A stretch of DNA of 64,000 nucleotides from Pontederia crassipes (Eukaryota > Streptophyta > Magnoliopsida > Commelinales > Pontederiaceae). The stretch lies in contig JAUKPH010000018.1 of NCBI GenBank assembly GCA_030549335.1, positions 2,976,001 through 3,040,000 of the forward strand, read 5' to 3'. The notes under the pieces were generated by a model, which saw only the letters and a program-made list of their open reading frames with translations, had not been told where the DNA came from and did no database searches. A program made the translations under genes and the position numbers. Below, one piece after another: positions 11,501-24,334 of the stretch. Every line of letters begins with the position of its first letter. Positions within the stretch are counted from its first letter, which is position 1.

Positions 11501-14500
11501 ATGCAATATAATTGTCCTTTAGATATTTTCATCAAAATTCATAATTTGTTTTCGCTGCCTTAATGACAAACCTTTCCAAGTACTTTACATTTTAAATTTA
11601 AAATCTTGCCAATTGGTCGAGAGTATTTCACATCTTTGAATCTCTATCAACGAATCAACTTTATCCTCTACTACCTAACAACACTAGATATAAAAAATAC
11701 CAAACAATAACATCTCTTACAAATATATTTGCAATATGTAACAAGTACAAGAATATTTCAATTTTAATGGACTTCCACACATATACATTATATAAATGTA
11801 TAATATTAATATTCGTTACAAGCTTCAAATATGTATACATACATTAATATAATTTAACTATGTGTACTTACCTTTATTATTATTATTATTATTTAAAAAA
11901 TCTTATTCAACTATACTAGATATTTTGTCTTTTTTTTGTTTCATTCCATTAGATATTACTTTTTAATTATTTGTTGAAATCATATTTCTTCTATTTTAAT
12001 ATGCAATTAAATTATATAATTAATTAAAATTATTTTGGAAAATATTATCTTTGCAATAGTAAATTGAAAATTTTATTTTACCCCTATATTTTATACATTT
12101 TTGTTTTTTTTTCTAAAGATTAATTATTACAATTCTTTAATGCACTGTTTGCAACCTTGGTTCTTACTTTAAGTGAGACATGATAACTCCCATTAACTAA
12201 AACTTTGGTTTTTTATGTGATATGAAAACTACTGAAGTTTGAAAAGCCAATTGAAGTTTTTTTGTTTCTGAAAATCTAAAATAAAATTAACTTATTAATT
12301 ATAAATGTATTTGATAGAATTAAATATAATGATGAAAATTGAATTTTGATTTGATACATTAGTTTTGTAGCGGGGGTTTGGATGGATTGTGAGAATAAAA
12401 AGGGAAAAATATTTTTAAAATAAATAAATATTAAGTTGAATAAAAAAATATGTTTATTCTCTCTTAAACCTACTTTTCATAAAAGGTAACAAAATTAATA
12501 AATATTTTAATTGAATTTATCCGAATAAGTTACTATTTTAATTTAAAACTAAAAAGCTAATTTATTTTTCATAATTATATGGTTGAGTTAACTAACAAAT
12601 AAAAATAAATGGTCAAACCTAAAAGTAAATGTTAAGGTAATAAAAAAATGGAAAATAATTATGTGTGAGTGTGAGGATAGAGAGAAAAATAAAATAAAAT
12701 AAAATAAAAAACTTAAAATAAATTATTAATATAGAGAAAATGAAATAAAATAATTGAGATGAACAGGAAATTTTTTTTTTGTGATGCCCATTGGATTAAG
12801 TTCTTTCGGTCTATCGAATTTTTTTTCAAAAAATGTACCAGAATATGAAAAGGCCGAGGTTAAGTTTTAATCTCATTTGAATGGACATTTAATATCACGT
12901 TTTTTTTTGCCTGGTTTAGTTTAAGAATAAAATTCTATTCTGTTTTATTTTATAAATAATGATGACGAAAATTATTTTTGTCATATTTTTAAAAATCGTG
13001 CCCGTGGATTTTTCAGAGATAAATAGTTTTAATTTTTGGTTGAAATTGTTTATTCTTGATTCTAGTTTTTTTTCTTTAAAAAATATTCTACAAAAGTAGG
13101 CCGGTTGTTGGATAAATAATAAAATAATGTAATATCATTCACCGAAAATATAATATAGTATCGTATTATCAATATATATATATATATTCCTATTCTATGG
13201 GAATAAAATTTTAAAATATAATATTTACTATAAAGAGTTGATGTTTACTATTATAACAACAGTAAATATATTAATATAATAATATATTATTAAAATTTAA
13301 TAGTTCAAAATAATTCAAAATAATGAGAATATAAATATTCTATTTAAAAGAATATATATTCTTATTTTGAGGTTAAAAATGACGATTTTATCATTTTCGA
13401 GATGGTTGCACGTTTGAATGTTCAAAGTTTCATGGAAATAATATATTTCTATCGGATATTTGGCTTTCTTAAAATATTGAGATATTATGACACTTATCAC
13501 CAAACAAATGACCCCTTAACTCTTGAATAGCTATCGGCGGATCCAACATCTTCTTAACCTTTTATTCATTTTTTTATTCAAACACAATAAACTTTTTCGC
13601 TAAACATTTGATGATTTAAAATTAAGATTGTCAAAATCGAGATCTTACATAAAATCAGATCATAAAATATTATGTATTAATAAAAATTATATATTTTAAA
13701 ATAACAAATATTCTTTTGATAAATTTATTGTATTTGAAATTTAAATTACACAATAGTCATAAATATATCGATTCTTAAGCAAAATTACATCATTACATAT
13801 TGAAAATGAAAAATATATTACACTTCATCTAAATTAATTGTTATTATAATAAATATATATATATATTTATTAATATTTAAATAATTATATGAATTATATA
13901 GAATTACATATGATCAGATAAGATAAAAAAATCATGTGATAAAAATAAAAATTATGTTAAGACCTTACACATAAGATCATAAAAATAAAATTAAGCTTGA
14001 GACAATTAGAAATAGTAAGATAATGAAATTGACAACATTGTTTAACAACTATTAGAATGATGTTTATCTAATAAATAATTGAATCGGATTAGTCAATTGC
14101 TAATAAAGGACACGGGAGAATCGGTGGGTAAAAAAATCTTTCTTTTCCTGAAAAGCTTTAACGAATGGTAAAGATAATTGAATTTGAATGATAATTCTTG
14201 TTGAAGTAACAATAGTTCTTCAATCAATCAAATGCTAATGACTTTGAGCACATCAAGAAAGGATTAGGTTTGGACTTTGGACTACACAACCCGTTCTAAT
14301 TTGAATAATTTTATTATTTTGCTTGCTGCTGAAGGTTTCATCCCGAGCCACAACAAAAGAATGCCCATATGAACACCGAACCCAAAAAAAGAATGATTTG
14401 GATTATTAGATCTTTTTTCCTTGTTGACACTACTAAACGACTTTTTACTAATTAAACAGTACTTTTTTGCCAAATGTTTATAAAAAAACAAAATAAAGAA

Positions 14501-14959
14501 AGTAGATAAAAAGAAACATAGATCTAAGTTCCTTTCGGAAAGATTTAAGATCCAAAAATAAAAAACTTCTCGTCGTCACTTTATATGGATTGGGATAACT
14601 AATCACTTTAAATTCGAATTATCAGTAAATCTCTTTTTTGCCTCAAAAGCTTAAACTCTTTTATTCCACTATGATTTTTTTTATTTTTTCTTTTCACTTT
14701 GAAAATTTTAATATGTTTAATATTTTATTTTAGCATATGAAAATAATTTTATATTTTAAATATTTTCTATATTTTATTTTTTAAAAAATTTCTAAAACAT
14801 CTAAATTAAATAAAAAATGAAAATGATGATCCGATCTAAAAGAAAAAAAAATGATTATGCCATTTATTAATAATAGTTTGATTGATGATGAAAGGGAATC
14901 AATTTTTCTATCCATCCGATTTTTTTTTAAACCATCGAAAAATATAAATTTAGCCGAAT
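11501..14959. other. AT-rich intergenic DNA with simple repeats
   Basis: Contains short (TTA)n near 11876, (AAAAT)n near 12690-12717 and (AT)n near 13165 and 13853. No supported gene; frames of 62-69 codons here resemble nothing. Confidence 0.5.
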
Positions 14960-15470
14960 TTGCTATTTCCATAAACAACCTCTAAATTATCGATTTTTTC
15001 ACTTCTAACTTTAAACTACAAATTTATTTTTTTGGATCCTAACTTTTTCATTTGAGTTCTTTCGTTCATTTCTGTTACTTTTTTTTAATTTTTTATTTAT
15101 AAAAAAAATTAAATTATCCGTCCTTTCATAATACATCAAATAATAAATAAAAAAAAGAAAACAATATTCCATGCATCAGTCGCCCCCTTCTAATTCAGCT
15201 CTAAAAATTAAGTGTTCTAATATTTTTTTATTTTTTTATATCTATTATTTGATGTGTTACCCAGAAAGATGTAATTTGGTTTTTTTATAAATGAGTAAAA
15301 GAAAAATTAATAAAAATGTGATAAAAGTGGACTAAAATGAAAAAGTAACGATAATTTATAGATCCAAAAGAATAAATTTCTATCCTCTTTGTCTTGAAAA
15401 AAAGTGAGTAAGCTTCGTAATTTAAAAGTAGACTTGAAAATAAAGTGATGCTTTATGAAAATAATCCTAA
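14960..15470. mobile_element. fold-back (long inverted repeat) MITE, copy 1
   Basis: The left arm begins GCTATTTCCATAAAC and the right arm ends TTTATGAAAATAATCC, its near-complement. Arms of roughly 150-200 bp pair imperfectly along their length (CTAACTTTAAACTACAAATTTATTTTTTTGGATCC-type text against AGATCCAAAAGAATAAATTTC). The same family recurs at about 47680-48185. Confidence 0.6.
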
Positions 15471-15662
15471 TTTTTTTTCAAATTATTCTTCGTAATATCT
15501 GTTGACGGGTCAGAAGTAAAAAATTGGATCTACAAGTAAAAAAAGGCCAATTAAGTGGTCCGTCTTAAATAAATTAAACTGAAAGTTAAAAAAGAAAACA
15601 AGTAAAAAGGAAGAGGAACCTTCCAAAATAAAAGAAAATTAAAAGAATACCGCCAAATTCTG

Positions 15663-15793
15663 TTCTCCATTTTCGCAACACCTCGCCCTCCTCTTCTCTC
15701 CTCCTCCCAGCCCCTCTTACTATTCCGCGAAGGCCCTGACGTTGAGGCGGAGGAGATCGGGAGCCGGCTCTGTCCTCGTCGCCATGGCCGCAG
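15663..15793 (+). other. FATB: 5' untranslated exon of the FATB locus
   Basis: A CT-rich leader ends in GCCGCAG|GTGATG, a good splice donor at 15793/15794. Plant FATB genes commonly have a leader intron. The start is approximate. The small ATG near 15784 would be cut by the splice. Confidence 0.5.
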
Positions 15794-16777
15794 GTGATGA
15801 GTTCGGACCGGAATGGAGTGTAAAATTGTGTTCTTTTGTTGCCTTTTTTCTTGGCATGCGGATCTTTATCCGTTTTTGAGCAAGGGATGAATGAAAAGAA
15901 GGGTAAAGAGGAGGAGGGGAAAGAAAATTTTTTTTTTTCTCTTTGTTCGAATAAAATTTTAACGGAGGGGAACGAAGGGATATCTTCATTTTTTTTAAAG
16001 AGAAGGAGGGGAAGATAAATTTTTTTTTGTTTGAATAAAATTTTAATAAAGGAGAATGAAGAGGAATCACCATTTTTTTTCTTTCATTCCCCTCCATTAG
16101 TGGTGGTGGTGGTGGTGATGGTGGTGAGGAGGATTAAAAGAAAATAAGAGTAAAGATGAGGAGGGGAAGGTAAAATTTTTTTTCCTTTATTTGAATAAAA
16201 TTTTAATGGAGGGGACAAAGGGGAATCTCCATTTTTTTTTCTCCATTCTCCTCCATTTGTGCTATTTTATTTGAATCTAAAAATGAAATATAATAATTTT
16301 CTTCACTTCCCTTTCTTTTATCTTCCCCTTAATTTTCCCTTAATGACCCTTTTATCTTCTCTTTAATTTTCTCTTAATGACTCTTTATTCAAACACAGAG
16401 ATTGTCACTAAAAGATGGATCTTTTTATTTTACTTCTGAAGAATTATCAATGAACTCTTTGTTTTTCGTTCATTTTGTCATGATCGCTAATATTCTTCTT
16501 GAAGAAAAAGTTTCTGATTTAGGTTGTCTTCCTCCCCTTTGTAGCAATTCAAATCCTTTTCATTGTTCACGAAGTGATTACCTCATTGTATATGCGTTTT
16601 TGTGGCTGAAGAACCTGAACAATGTTGAATAAGAGAAAACTTTCTCATTTGCCTTTATTTTTCTTTCGACTTTCTATGATTAGAGGTACTTATCGCGTTT
16701 TCCATTTGGTAATTATTGTTTTCGATTTGTGAACATAACTGCCCTGATATGATAAGTTTCATGAACATGTTGCGCAG
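15794..16777 (+). other. leader intron of the FATB locus with an internal ~100-bp tandem repeat
   Basis: The intron runs from GTGATG to TTGCGCAG. Between about 15900 and 16260 a unit of GAGGAGGGGAA - poly(T) - GTTTGAATAAAATTTTAA - GGAGGGGAACGAAGGG - ATCTCCATTTTT repeats about three times, with a (GTG)n tract at 16101-16127. Frames of 60-125 codons on either strand arise from these repeats and are not genes. Confidence 0.5.
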
Positions 16778-16805
16778 ATGTTTGAGATATAATTTACCCA
16801 GATCA

Positions 16806-19693
16806 ATGGTTTCTGCTACCATGGCGGCTTCGGCCTTCTTCTCTGTACCTTCTTCATTATCTTCGGTTTCGGCAAAAGCATCAAGGGCTTTCGGGGAAGG
16901 CCCTGAAAGTTTGAGCATAAACGGCATCGTTGACAAGCCGAACTCCTTGCCAAGGGCCATGGTGGTCAAGGCACAAGCAAAGAGTCTTCCGAAGATAAAT
17001 GGGACTAAGGTTGGCCTGAAAGCCGATGGCCAGAAAGCTGACGAAGACGTCTCTCTAATGCGGAAGACTTTCTATAACCAGTTGCCTGACTGGAGCTTTC
17101 TTTTTGCCGCGGTGACGACCATTTTCTTAGCAGCCGAGAAACAATTCACTATGTTGGACTGGAAGCCCAAACGACCAGACATGCTTGCTGATGCATTTGG
17201 GCTTGGAAGGATCATGCCGGATGGAATAGTTTTCAGGTAGCACTTCTCTATCAGATCCTATGAGATTGGAGCAGATCGAACAGCTTCCATAGAGACATTG
17301 ATGAATCGTACACATGCTGATATGTGCGCTCTTGCTGTCTTGCATGCAGATTGATTTGCCCTTATTTTGCTCACAATGTCAAAAATCTTTCAGGAAACAG
17401 CGCTTAATCACGTGAAGAGTGCAGGGCTCCTAGGTGATGGCTTTGGCTCCACGTCTGAGATGTCCAAAAGAAATTTAATTTGGGTTGTCACCAAGATGCA
17501 GGTTCAAATTGATCATTATCCTTCATGGTATATTCAGGATCTCTCAATGTATCTTGTACTTCGTAAGTTTCTTTACTAAATACAAAAGCCAGAACGTGTT
17601 AATGAATCTCATCATTCTAGAAACTAATATAATCTGAAAAATGGATGAATCATTTAATCTTGTTATTTTTGCTTTGCTCGAAAGACCATCAAGTCTTTAT
17701 ACTTTTTGTTTAAGAAAAACTCTTGTTATTTTTGCGATATTTGGTCTGAAATTCATAACGTTTTTTTAATTATCTTTAAATATTCTAATTTCTATCAAGT
17801 TTCTCTGAGTCAATGTGAAAGTGGTTTGCAGATGCAATGGGATTTCAGTCTGGTCTCTGGTGGTTCACAAACAATAAAACGACTCTTTATTAAACTTTAC
17901 ACTTTCATTTTTCTTTATTCTCTTTTTTCAGGCAAGATGTTGTTGAGGTTGATACTTGGGTTGCGGCATCAGGAAAGAACGGTATGCGACGTGATTAGCA
18001 TATCCGTGATTACCGAACTGGTCAAACAATCTTGAGAGCTTCGAGGTATGAATTCATATATTTTTAGATGCAAGTTCAAAAGTAAAATTTCCTCTAAATA
18101 TTGTCTAGTATTTGCTTCTTTGCTAGTGCTAAGGAACACCATTTCCTGATGGTTTGTTATGATGCCATGACATACAGTGTGTGGGTAATTATGAACAAAC
18201 AGACAAGGAAGTTGTCTAAAATGCCTGAGGAAGTTAGACATGAAATAGGAGCTTACTTTGCTGATCGTGCTCCAATTGTGGATGAGGACATCAGAAAACT
18301 TCGTAAGCTTGAAGATGATACTGCAGATTATATTCGTAGTGGTTTAACAGTAAGTGAAAATTAGCTTACAGTTACATTGGTTTTTCCATTTAATATGGTG
18401 CTAATGGGTTGAACTATTAATTCTATGCAGCCTCGATATGCCGATTTGGATATAAACCAGCATGTTAATAATGTGAAATACATTGGCTGGATCCTTGAGG
18501 TAAGCTACATGTCTCAAATTGCAAAACTTAAATAGTATTATCAATTAATGTTGATGATGCAATTTATCTTTGGATTTTTGTATTTCCTCTATCACTTTTT
18601 TTTTTCCTAATTATATTCTTGTTATCCCACTATTAATAAATATATTCTAGTATTGGGATCTTAACGCCAACTCCGCCTATGATTTATAGCCGGTCCCAAG
18701 CACGGATAAATGAGGAGGGTTGTGTTAGGCCCCGACAACTAACGTAAAATCCTGTCGAATCTCATGAACATGGATCAACGAATTGACGTCGTATGATCGA
18801 TGTAGCCGACCCCACCTAGTGGGATAAGACTTTGTTGTTGTTGTTGTTGTATTGGGATCTTAACGCCAAAACCACCTTCTAATTATGACATTTCTAAGGA
18901 TATGCAAATAATTTTCGTCAGTGGTATTCTGAAAGGGGTGAGCCCTAATGAGCTTTTAAATATATATTTCTGAGTTGTCAGTGGCAGATTGGAACTGGAC
19001 AAATTGTAGGAATGGTATACTCAATAAAAAACTTGAGTGCTAGAACAGGAATTTAAGTTTTTCTCTCGAGAAATAAACATTTGCATATAGCATTCTATTA
19101 AATTTCATATTTTAATGAATACTTTTTAAATGAATTTGCATCCAAGACCTTCCAGAGGAAAAAAAATGAGTTGTTAAATATATTTGTTTGACCTCACGTC
19201 ATTCCGGGACCATTAAGATCAATGATTCCATGTTGCCTTTCTTGCTTCTTTCTTTTTTTGTCCTAACATTCCTTGCCAGCAATGTTTTAAATACAGATTG
19301 GTGCGCTTGCTTTTCCATTGAGATGTCCCATTTCATTTAACAGCGTTGAGTTTGGTAGACCTGCCAATGCTGCATGTCTGATTTATCTTTTCTAGATCAC
19401 CTAAGTGACATCATTGACAACTGCAGGGAGCTGCAATCTCAATATTGGAGAGCCATGAGCTTGCAGGACTGAGTCTGGAGTACAGGAGGGAGTGTGGGAG
19501 GGCCAGCGTGCTGCAATCTCTCGTTGCCTTCTCTGAAGGTAACGGCGAGGGGTCATCGGATATTGACATAGAGTGCCAGCATTTGCTTCGGCTGGAAAGT
19601 GGGGCTGAGATTGTGAGGGGGCGAACAGAATGGAGGCCCAAGCGTGTCAAGGGCCTCAACAGCGATGAGCAGAATTTAGCTGGAAGTGCATGA
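16806..19693 (+). pseudogene. FATB: acyl-ACP thioesterase FATB, six exons, probable pseudogene
   Basis: FATB is a plastid enzyme that hydrolyses acyl-ACP, mainly saturated chains, releasing fatty acids for export. Exons: 16806-~17307, 17394-17527, 17932-18045, 18178-18349, 18431-18499 and 19427-19693. All inner junctions have GT/AG in the family's positions. Exon 1 carries a Ser/Ala-rich transit peptide, the NQLPDWSFLFAAVTTIFLAA hydrophobic segment and DWKPKRPDML. Exon 2 reads ETALNHVKSAGLLGDGFGST. Exon 5 carries INQHVNNVKYIGWILE with the catalytic Asn and His. Exon 6 carries EYRRECGR with the catalytic Cys and ends at TGA. Lesions: TAG at 17238-17240 where Gln is expected; about 8 bp missing at the exon-1 end (17307/17308), which breaks the frame; and TAG at 17996-17998 where a conserved Trp is expected. 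Identity is firm. Loss of function is inferred and would fail only if these bases are assembly errors. Confidence 0.88.
18671..18849 (+). mobile_element. 179-bp short retroposon with (TTG)n tail, copy 2
   Basis: Inserted in the last FATB intron, in the sense direction. It starts CTCCGCCTATGATTTATAG, contains GCCGGTCCCAAG and ends in (TTG)n. It is flanked by a perfect 20-bp target duplication, tattgggatcttaacgccaa (18651-18670 and 18850-18869). The long perfect duplication indicates a fairly recent insertion. Same length and same 5' end as the copy at 168-346. Confidence 0.9.
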
Positions 19694-20600
19694 ACATACT
19701 TAGTCTATTGCAAAATATCTACAATTTGGCATGGTAGGGACAATATCTTGAATCTTTTTCAAGATCTTGCTCGTCATGCTCTTCTGTTCAACTCTATGTC
19801 GGGGGAGCGAAACACACGAGTCTATACATGTAAATTCTTTTTCCATAAATAAATATTTGTTTATCGTTTTACTCTTACTATCATCATTGTTCATTCTTTT
19901 GGTGGATTGCCTGTTCCTAGCATGTAAGCAATTAATTGAAACTTATGTATTCTGAGATCAGGAAACAATATCATCTTCAAGTGATTTGGGGCTAGTTTAT
20001 CCGCTGAGACCCAAGTGGGTTCTTTGATTCCAACATATTCAAGTGGCCATTATTGCTTCTGCCTTCCCTTAAATTTATTCACTTCATCATTCATCTCTAT
20101 AACAGCACTACCTACCTTGGGAAATCTTATGGTGGTCTTCCTATTTATTGCCACGTGAAAATGCCGGCCAATATTTTGAAGTGGCCCATAGTTTGTCACC
20201 TTAATATTTGTACTAACTGAAGAAAATATACAAGACTAGGATCGTAGGAGTACATTTGTACCGACTGTAATGAGACATCGTCTGAGAAATCAAGAAAAGA
20301 CATGCTATTCAGATGAATACAACTTAAGGTTCTCATATTTGACGTTGGTGTTGCCATAGTATGTTGTCGAAGCAAAGCTAACAAAAAGTTTTGCATTCTT
20401 GGAACATTTAAAAATGGAACTGAAAAGATAAATAATTTGGGCGTACTTATTTCATAAACAGTTAGCCATTGACCCCCCCACGAAAATTGTGATTGCATAG
20501 ATCATGCAACTCCATCAACAAATGATTTGATATCACTCATAATTGACAAGAGGATGATGATTAGAAGATTCTGAGGCATTAATTAACTGCCGATTGAATC
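19694..20600. other. FATB 3' flank and intergenic DNA
   Basis: A candidate poly(A) signal (AATAAA within CATAAATAAATA) lies near 19845-19855, about 155 bp after the FATB stop. The rest shows no supported gene. Confidence 0.45.
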
Positions 20601-21568
20601 TGTTTTATATCTTAATTAATTATATTTTGATGATGTTAACTTATGAATTTGATGTATTGAAAAAATTAATTTGGAACAATAATTATGTATACTTAACATC
20701 TGGTTAATATTTATCAATGTTCTCATGAAATCTGAATTAGAATATGAATATAAAAATTACAAATATTCTTTTAATTTTCATAAAATTAATAATCACCTTA
20801 TTGAAGAACTATGCAAAAAAGTTACCTACAAAAGATTAAAAGTCCAAATTTTTTTAACAATGCAATGACTATAAATGTTTAGTGGAAAAATGTTCGACAT
20901 TCATAATCTTTTTGAAAATAAAAAACATCTAATTTTGAATGCATTATGGAGGAAATTCGAAGCTATAAAAGTTGCCCAAAATATTTTAAGAAGGTGCGAA
21001 CTTTTAAGGAAAATAAAGAAGACCTCTTATGAAGTTTATTTGAGCCTACACTTGAAAATGTTATATTTTTTCCTCTCTCTCTTTTGTGAAATGTTTTAAT
21101 TATAAAAGAGAGATGGGAGAATGTTGTAGAATGTTTGTAATAAGTGATTGATCTCCTAAGAGATAAAATATTATGCATTGTCTTTTGAGCGGAGAAAATG
21201 CACGAATGAAAGCTTTTGAGTAAGAGAGATTGTTTTACCTCTGGAAGCGTAAGTTTACATGATTTCTTTCTTACCCTATTTGAAATTAATGAAGGGTGTG
21301 CTAGTGAAAATCTACAATGGTTTCAAGATTGAAAAGTTAGAGCGGAGACGTTGGGTAAGGTGTGATCGAACATATTCAACAAATTTCTCATTTTCATGTT
21401 TGCTCTATCTTACTTTGCTTCTCATTCTATTGTGTTTGTGATTTTATTATTATTGTGTTGCACTTTAAATTTTTTAATCAATCTTATCCTTCCACGACTT
21501 AAATTTATGAATCGATTTCGTCAGTAAAACACCAATTCACTCCTTTCTTAGTGTCTTATGATCTGACA
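20601..21568 (+). repeat. 5' LTR of the decayed copia element
   Basis: Begins TGTTTTATATCTTAATT and ends ATCTGACA directly before the primer-binding site. Its first ~250 bp reappear, diverged, at 25897-26150. Confidence 0.55.
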
Positions 21569-21570
21569 AT

Positions 21571-21582
21571 TGATACCAGAGC
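21571..21582 (+). other. primer-binding site of the decayed copia element
   Basis: TGATACCAGAGC two bases after the 5' LTR. It has two mismatches to TGGTATCAGAGC. Confidence 0.6.
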
Positions 21583-21622
21583 AAAATTGTTATTGCTATA
21601 AGATTTAATCATCTTTGGAGTT

Positions 21623-22600
21623 ATGACATCAACAAATTATTTTTTTAAAGAGGGCCAATCAATTTCCAATATGCCTAAATTTGATGACTCAATTTTTTCT
21701 TATAGAAAAATTTTAATGAAAACTTATTTGTATTCTACTGACTTTTATATTTGGAGAATAATTGGAAAATGTTTTGAAAAAAAATAGAAATGGTATTCTA
21801 TTGAACTTTCATTTCTTTGAATATAATGATTTACAAAGTTTAGTTGCAAGACTTGTTATAAGACTAAGAATACTTTTTATTATTCCTTAGATACTTATGA
21901 TATGATTTTTTTTTAAATAGGAAAAAATGGAGGTGTCCCCTCTTTAAAGGAGGGACACCTTGTCCCCTATGTTTCTATTCATTGGATTAGAAATCTATAG
22001 ATCTTATTTTATTCATTTCAATTTAAAGACTTTAAATCTGATTCATAGATTCTTGATCCGATGAATAATAAAAAAAGAGACACCGCGTCCCTCATTTAAA
22101 GGAGGGACACGCCCATTAAGTCCTTTTAAATATTATATCTGTCATGAGATTTGGATAAATATACTAGCTAGATACGAAGAAGAAAAAATAAAGAGAATAT
22201 CACATCAGATCAGGGCAAAGAAAAAGATGGTAATTCTTAATCCACAACATTAGACAATGATATTGATTTAGACTTGTCCTTGATGGAAAATATTAAGGAT
22301 GATAAGGTAGCGTCAAACTCCTCTTATTATTCTAGTGCAAGTAGAGATAATGATGATGATGATGATAATAACTTTTATACGCATAGAGAGTTATCTTTCT
22401 TAATTTCAAAGTATAATTCTCTAAAATAGAATAAATCATGAAAAATGATCTTAGTATTATCAAAGATGATTTTGAGAATTTAAAATTAAAAGAATGCAAA
22501 CTTAATTCAAAAGAAATATTTGACAAAGGAAATGATGTATATATGATTGGAAATAAAACTTTGAAAATGAAGTTGATTCTTTAAATTCCATTTGTAGATT
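21623..22600 (+). pseudogene. copia gag remnant
   Basis: The frame from the ATG at 21623 reads EGQSISNMPKFDDSIFSYRK and then TYLYSTDFYIWRII, the F-x(n)-Y-x-W...YL-S-D-x-x-x-W pattern at the start of copia gag. It then breaks. An Asp-rich tract from (GAT)n (about 22348-22370) and a Lys/Asn-rich coiled-coil-like stretch follow in other frames, as in the linker of many copia gag proteins. Non-functional. Confidence 0.6.
21929..22112. mobile_element. small fold-back MITE with palindromic ends
   Basis: Each end is itself a palindrome around TTTAAA: 21931-21960 has the arms AGGTGTCCC and GGGACACCT, and 22087-22108 has the arms GTCCCTC and GAGGGAC. The ~120 bp between them also fold back (ATTCATTGGATTAGAAATC against GATTCTTGATCCGATGAAT). 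Total about 185 bp. It lies within the copia gag remnant. Confidence 0.6.
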
Positions 22601-24334
22601 ATATGACCTTTAGAATCTTAAAAATTTAAAATTATTGTATTACATGATGAGTTGACAAAGAAATATATTATCTTAACGAAAACTTTGGGGAAAAATATTA
22701 TATCTTTTAAATACAATAGTAATGTTCAAGATCTATTTGTGTTGTCAAAACTTATACATTGATTATTCCTCATGCATCACGAAAGGGAAAAAAGCATTTA
22801 AAAAATTAAAAACTTATATGAATATTATTTGAAATATTCTTTTACACCTAAACATGTCCATGGTTACCATATAAAAATTAAACATTGTTATGTCATTCTT
22901 TTAAAAGTACACATCGTCATTATGATATTTTGAAAATTAAACATGTGTATGATTATTTCAGAAAATCATCTATATTTTTATTGTGATGCTCATGATTTTT
23001 GTGCACTTGTGTATATATATTGACATGAAGATTATATGGGTTTCAAAGTGAACTTTAACTAATAATATTGGACTCAACCAATCACGGGTATTAAAAACGA
23101 AATGAGATATTAAAAAAGAAATGAGACTCACATAGAATTAAAATAAAAAAAATCATTTACAAGAAGTGAAGGCATGAAGTTTGATAAAATTAATAATTTT
23201 TCTGTATATTATATACTATTTGTTTGAAATTAATACAAATTCTAAAGTTGATATTTCCTTATCCTCATATTTTGGGGAGATAAGTATTATATTTCATGAC
23301 ATTGAAAATTAAGATAAGATGTTATTCTGATATATAAAACTCCGTGTGATATTTAACCTCATTTGATATGTTGCCTATTCGAATGTATACTTATAAAAGG
23401 AGAGTCATATGCATACTATTAAGTTGAATTTTAAGAAATAATGTGAATGTGATAAGTTTTGCTATCTTAATAGCCATATAGTGATAAACATATGATATAT
23501 ACATCACAAGAGTTGTTTATGCTTGCATTTCAGATCATTTTGTTTATTTAACTTGAGAAATGCATATGCGCTAATCATGTCTAATATCCTTGTTTTTTTA
23601 AAAAAAATTGGATGTTTAATTAATTATGCATGAATATAAGTAATCAAAACTTGAGGTATTTATGCATTGTTATGCTACTTATTATATGAGGATATGTATC
23701 TTAAATTTGAATTTGACATGGTCCTTGATTTTAGAGATTGTCATTTCTCATAAAGAAGAATTTCCTTCTCATTCATAAATTTGAAAAGTTGTTTATTGAG
23801 AATAGAAAAGATAGAAAATCTGCAAAAGATATAACTACAAGAATTTTGCCAATTTTCGATGAAAAATTCCATCGAAAATCTCATTATATCCGTTAAAAAC
23901 TTTGATTTCTGATGGATTTTTCAATGGGAACACAGTTGGAAAATTACTCGGTGGTAACAAGTTACTGCGTAAGTCCCTTAGGTATTTTCGACAAATTTCT
24001 AACGGACATAACTGTCGAAAACTTCAAAGGACATCTCCTTTTGGAGCTTCCAATGGGTCCCGGCGACAAGATCTGGCCGTAGGGCGGCCGAGCCAACCGT
24101 TGCTGCGGGATTGACCGCCTTGGCGGCCACTGCCCAGAGAGAAGAGCAACAACGTCGAACCGCGAGTCCGTCGAAGCCAAAATAGAGATGGGGCCGAGAG
24201 GGAGAGAGAAGAGAGATCATGAGAAGAGAGGGAGAGGGTGAGATGGTAGCCGATCTAGTGAACCTGCGGCAGAATTGGCCGGGCCTACGATGAGATGCAG
24301 CCAATCTAGCCGCACTAGCGACGGGATCCGACTG

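Noticed and set aside
15720..16097. 125-codon minus-strand frame near FATB
   Set aside because: It translates the repeats in the leader intron (Lys/Phe/Pro runs) and is antisense to the 5' exon.
22348..22370. (GAT)n tract as an independent microsatellite of interest
   Set aside because: It falls where copia gag linkers encode Asp runs and is better explained as gag remnant.
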